Positions 60,166 through 64,000 of a stretch of 64,000 nucleotides of DNA are shown piece after piece; the stretch's first letter is position 1; each line of letters begins with the position of its first letter. The notes beneath the pieces were generated by a model that saw only the letters and a program-made list of their open reading frames with translations, had not been told where the DNA came from and did no database searches. A program made the translations under genes and the position numbers. The DNA is from Nannobrachium achirus (taxonomy: Eukaryota; Chordata; Actinopteri; Myctophiformes; Myctophidae), in NCBI GenBank assembly GCA_963921795.1, contig OY997645.1:27911659-27975658 (forward strand), written 5' to 3'.

Positions 60166-61134
60166 CATTCCCGTGGATAATACATTTCTCCAGATTGCAG
60201 TTGTACCTGAGCGAAGCATTATTTATGAGACAGACTTGTGAAGTTTATAGCAAGAGAAACAGGCAGCTACAACTTAAGTTGAAGTGAGACATCCTAGCCT
60301 AACCCATCAGACTTGCTTGTCGATGTGTGATTGTGATTGAGTTTGCCAGCTATGGGAGGTTACAGATAGACCTCTATGAAGTTGTTGAGTCAGAACTCAT
60401 GATGGGGTTCTCTGAGATGCGCTTTGCATGCTATGGGATAGTAACTTCCATCACCGAATACAAAGTGAGAGAAAGTCTTTGGCCACGCTGAGCGCGACCT
60501 GCGCTGTGCGTTGTAAGTGCTCGAATTTGGCGGAAGTGCTGCGTTTAAGGGAAGTTACATCATGCAGTGAAGGTCTGTTTACATCCCCAGCGAAACAAAC
60601 CAAAATATATTGTAGCTCTTAACTTTCTCTTAATAGGTTTCGGCAGTGTAACCTTTTCAGAATCCATGTTTTGTTTGGATATTGACTTGTTTATTACGAG
60701 CGCAACCAAAGGAGCGGGAGAAGTAGAACAGAAAAAATGTTTCAGCATACATTTGCTGGAACACCGCACTGTGAAAAAAATAACTTCCGGGGAAATTCAC
60801 ACTGCGGAAGTCCCACCTTTCTCCTTTCTAACCACTCTCTGCCTTATGTCGTGCCCAGGCTTTTCTCTCCACAGATGAGTAAGCCTGGCTACGCGAGGTT
60901 AGTGTTTGCCAGAACATGAGACCCTCCAGACTATGGGATGTAAGGGGATTGGGCAAAGACAGGTAGAGAGAAAGAGTGTGCGTACACGCGTGTGTGCCCC
61001 TGGTAGCTAACTGTTCAATGAAACAATGGTAGCAATTTCTCCTCTACAAAAAATATTTGGAATTATAAATAATCACCACTAAACAGGTTTTATAATTAAG
61101 ATACATAAGATACATAAGATACAAGATACAGTAC
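60166..61134. other. Intron 1, no exon seen
   Basis: A GC-richer patch around 60480-60560 (CACGCTGAGCGCGACCTGCG) and CCTGGCTACGCGAGG (60886) are repeat-like. No splice-bounded coding segment is recognised. Confidence 0.55.
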
Positions 61135-62652
<1,518 letters not shown>

Positions 62653-62919
62653 TAGTATTGGGAGTGGAGGTGTGCCTGACAATACAAATTGTTTGATTGC
62701 TGTTCAAATAAACAATCTATTTCAAATGATATTTACTGTAGTGCGAAAACATCTTATCCATCACAGCTGTCATCACAAAAGTTATATCTTTAGTATGTAC
62801 ATTAGGTTCACAGCCCTCTACACTTATAACAGCTGTTATTTGAGATAATCACAATTATCTTGCATAATTGTCATATATTGCCATTGAAAAAAATATTCAT
62901 ACATTTTAAAAGAAATGTA

Positions 62920-62987
62920 GAAATAGCCAAACTACAAGCTCACAACCCGTCACGATGTTGTGAGCTTTTAGATCGGCTAACCACTAT
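62920..62987 (+). repeat. Portable hairpin, stand-alone (PH16)
   Basis: GAAATAGCCAAACTACAAGC and GTGAGCTTTTAGATCGGCTA arms around CGTCACG. It is flanked exactly by 12-bp direct repeats AAAAGAAATGTA (62908-62919 and 62988-62999), with no larger transposon around it. Confidence 0.88.
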
Positions 62988-62999
62988 AAAAGAAATGTA

Positions 63000-64000
63000 T
63001 TATTTTATTTATATTTATTGTGTGATCCCCTTTCCCACCTTTCCCCTCTTCTTCTCTCTCGTTCTTTTATGGAAATAACGATATGATGGGAACTATGCAC
63101 AAAAAATGAATTTCAACCACTTCTTTACTTCTGAAAACCTGTGATGTGATAATAAAATCAGTAATAATCACACATTTTAGTTTGGCAAGTACAGTTATCG
63201 TGACAGCCCTAGCTACTGTAGGACTGTTTGTGGTTTGTGGCAAATGCCACTTCATCTTCTGAGCTTAGCTTACTGATGTTTGCATAAGCCATGCACTGTC
63301 TGACATCATCTAACTACGCACAGAACCAGAATCCTAGCAACAGTTGTAAAAGTAGTTCCTAAGAAGAGCCTGTTAACTGTGTTTAGTTTAGTACCTCTAG
63401 AAACTTATATTGTATCATTAAAGGCAGAAAATATTGTGCACACCAATTATGAGGACCAGAGTGTTGGATAAATAACACTAGATATTATATATTTGTTTGT
63501 ATACTTAATTGCAAGATTTATTTGACCGGCGCTAACCTTTCTTTTCTGGGTATCATGAACCATGACAAGCTGTACTGTTTTGAATACATTTGCATTAACA
63601 CGACTGTCTTGTGTAAACCATTAAACATACAGTGTGCATTACGCTTAGGATATGGTATTGTATGTAACCTTTTATATTGAAGGTCTTATGGCACAATCAA
63701 AAACCAGGTTGAAAAAGCTTTTATCTTTTACTTTACTGTGGCTTACTTCCAAAAACCTCTTACCAAAGCTGGAGACTTGAGACTTTATTTAATTTTACAA
63801 AAATCAAGGCTTGAACTTGGACTGTGAGACTTTACTTTTTTGCGACTTGGCTGGTTTAAGACTCAACTTGACTCGAGACTAAACTCGATCAGATTTGACA
63901 CCATGGAGCAAGTTTCGTTTATTCAATCGACTATAAATGTATATATCAGGTCTAATTTACCATAATGTTAATGCTTTGCAAACATAATAATTGATTTATG
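63000..64000. other. Intron 1, no exon seen
   Basis: AT-rich sequence with no recognised element or exon. Confidence 0.6.

Overview
This is vertebrate nuclear DNA, almost certainly from a ray-finned (teleost) fish. The reasons are the very dense (CA)n/(TG)n arrays, many short non-autonomous hAT-type elements whose ends resemble those common in fish genomes, tRNA-derived SINEs, a degraded LINE, a solo LTR, and one large GC-rich first exon with a vertebrate-type splice donor. I see no prokaryotic gene, operon, CRISPR array or rRNA gene.

The only confident protein-coding sequence is exon 1 of a phosphodiesterase 3 gene, best matched to pde3a, at 55168-56094 on the + strand. It encodes residues 1-309, which hold the membrane-anchoring N-terminus and the first basic phosphorylation motifs, and it ends at a GT donor. 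The catalytic exons are not in the window. About 55 kb of upstream intergenic DNA lies to the left, and about 7.9 kb of presumed intron 1 to the right.

The rest is layered transposon sediment. From left to right: a foldback element (1-168); Helitron-like copies (632-1491, 5456-6481, 13061-15092, about 16770-17414, 19676-20146, 47485-48091); a solo LTR with 5-bp target duplications (1621-2294); a LINE that has lost its catalytic core (2719-3990); SINEs (6821-6960, 7738-8105, 37195-37690); hAT-type elements with checkable 8-bp duplications (5832-6236, 18095-18577, 19184-19466, 25719-26159, 33060-33556, 37985-39784, 43312-43822); a TTAA-flanked element (21853-23384); a 2.1-kb element with inverted ends about 400 bp long (35036-37172); and a TA-flanked element carrying many copies of one 14-bp motif (52911-53980). 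More than 20 simple-repeat arrays lie between them.

Two patterns stand out. First, one palindrome of about 70 bp (arms reading AAAATAGCAGATCTACAAGC and onward) occurs about 16 times, whole or as half-arms, inside at least six otherwise unrelated element types and once alone between 12-bp direct repeats. Second, the Helitron-like family has a 3' hairpin followed by CTRR and a T, and its members carry most of 13 exact copies of CCATATATGG. That decamer is a perfect match to the serum response factor CArG-box consensus. Three copies lie about 7.1-7.5 kb upstream of the pde3a start codon.
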